In this document: positions 63,171 through 64,000 of the stretch, one piece after another
How the letters are laid out: every line of letters begins with the position of its first letter
How positions within the stretch are numbered: position 1 is the first letter of the stretch
From: Lysinibacillus sp. B2A1
Lineage (GTDB): Bacteria; Bacillota; Bacilli; Bacillales_A; Planococcaceae
Length of the DNA: 64,000 nucleotides
NCBI GenBank assembly: GCA_002973635.1
Contig: CP027224.1
Span: 4,102,501-4,166,500 of the forward strand
Direction of reading: 5' to 3'
The notes under the pieces: generated by a model
Told to the model about the DNA's origin: nothing
The model's database searches: none
Seen by the model: only the letters and a program-made list of their open reading frames with translations
Translations under genes and position numbers: made by a program

Positions 63171-64000
63171 TTAGAACAACCCTATTGCATGGCCCTCATT
63201 ATCCACATCCATACGCAATGCTGCTGGTGCTTTTGGTAAGCCTGGCATTGTCATAATGTCACCAGTTAAGCAAACTAAGAAGCCTGCACCTAGCTTTGGA
63301 ATAACCTCACGAATTGTTACCGTGAAGCCCTCTGGACGACCGAGTAAATTTGGTTGATCGGATAAAGAATATTGCGTTTTTGCCATACAAATCGGGAGCA
63401 AATCCCAGCCAAATTTTTCTATCTGGGCGATTTGTTTTTTCGCTTGGTCGGTAAATTGTGCATCTTTTCCACCATATACCTTTTGTACGATGGTACGAAC
63501 TTTTTCTTCGATGGATTCTGTTTCATCGTATAAAGGGGAGAAGTTGTTTTCTTCATCTAAAACAGCTAATACTTGTTCAGCTAAGGCAAGACCGCCTTTT
63601 CCGCCCTCTTCCCAGACATTTGTACGGGCAATGCGCACATGATTCATTTTACACCAATTTAGCACTGCCTCTAACTCGGCTTCTGTGTCTGTTATAAAAC
63701 GATTTAATGCGATAATCGGCTCAACGCCAAATGCTCGAATTGTTTCGACATGTTTAGCTAAATTTTCGATTCCTTGTAATAATGCAGCAACGTTTTCTCC
63801 TACAAGCGCTGTTTTCGCAACACCACCATGCATTTTTAAAGCTCGGATCGTTGCTACAATAACAACGGCACTTGGTTTAAAGCCGGCTTTACGTGCTTTA
63901 ATATTCATGAATTTCTCAGCACCTAAATCAGAGCCGAATCCAGCTTCTGTAATCACTATATCCGCTAACTTACGAGCAGTTTGTGTCGCCATAATCGAGT
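63171..64000 (-). CDS. fhs: Formate-tetrahydrofolate ligase, C-terminal part
   Basis: The minus frame is open to the right edge, giving the last 276 or so residues of an enzyme of about 556. Family marks: TEAGFGSDLGAEKFMNIKAR near the edge, KPSAVVIVATIRALKMHGG, FITDTEAELEAV, and MTMPGLPKAPAALRMDVD at the C-terminus. It joins formate to tetrahydrofolate with ATP, feeding one-carbon metabolism. The ATG at 63992 is internal; the N-terminal P-loop part lies outside the window. Confidence 0.94.
   Translation of the reverse strand, partial: SIMATQTARKLADIVITEAGFGSDLGAEKFMNIKARKAGFKPSAVVIVATIRALKMHGGVAKTALVGENVAALLQGIENLAKHVETIRAFGVEPIIALNRFITDTEAELEAVLNWCKMNHVRIARTNVWEEGGKGGLALAEQVLAVLDEENNFSPLYDETESIEEKVRTIVQKVYGGKDAQFTDQAKKQIAQIEKFGWDLLPICMAKTQYSLSDQPNLLGRPEGFTVTIREVIPKLGAGFLVCLTGDIMTMPGLPKAPAALRMDVDNEGHAIGLF

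Overview
The window looks like chromosome of a low-GC Gram-positive spore-former of the Bacillales, most likely Lysinibacillus or a close relative. This is inferred from the gene families: LutABC lactate oxidation, a CcdA/YneI/CcdC cluster, a proline T-box before proBA, YfmR- and CvfC-type proteins, an SLH-domain surface protein and an IS1182-type element. Starts are often TTG or GTG behind strong Shine-Dalgarno sequences. No rRNA, tRNA, phage or CRISPR was seen.

Layout. 1-2000 is a decaying accessory patch: a tandem Imm8-like immunity gene cut by the left edge, a CbrC-family gene with a small partner, and a broken gene. 2000-3700 holds ccdC, a CheY-like gene and ccdA (minus strand). 3953-5779 is a complete IS1182-type insertion sequence. 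5789-9223 is pyruvate carboxylase. 9358-15409 is the lactate locus: lutP (frameshifted), lutR and lutABC, with two matching palindromes placed as LutR operators. 15425-18142 is a divergent MFS exporter / XRE-TPR regulator pair with twin operators. 18157-22289 holds a HAD phosphatase, a MutS2-like gene without Smr domain behind a long leader that carries an intrinsic terminator, and rarD. 22416-24685 has a coiled-coil gene with a Fur-type promoter, then telA and a small partner. 24822-28485 is a PadR / DUF2812 / DUF2812 / ABC exporter operon.

28605-29165 and 45490-46210 are two related non-coding arrays of a 21-bp unit (core GAGCG/GAGCA), filling the spaces between neighbouring transcription units. 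Between them lie a TetR-permease pair, an NHL-SLH surface protein, a TetR-SDR pair, a phosphoesterase, brnQ, an esterase, LysR, DUF1835, LysE and the T-box-controlled proBA operon. After the second array come an EamA transporter with a sugar kinase, a lipoprotein, a P1-family peptidase, cvfC with an ABC-F gene, and an HD hydrolase. 55421-62566 is a five-gene minus-strand operon (hydantoinase/oxoprolinase A and B, IclR regulator, OPT transporter, DUF917) with one strong promoter and a perfect palindromic operator. The right edge cuts formate-tetrahydrofolate ligase.

Most genes are ordinary metabolism and transport. The parts that are not routine are the two 21-bp arrays, the MutS2-like leader, the Fur-controlled orphan coiled-coil gene, the frameshifted lutP and the hyu-OPT operon.
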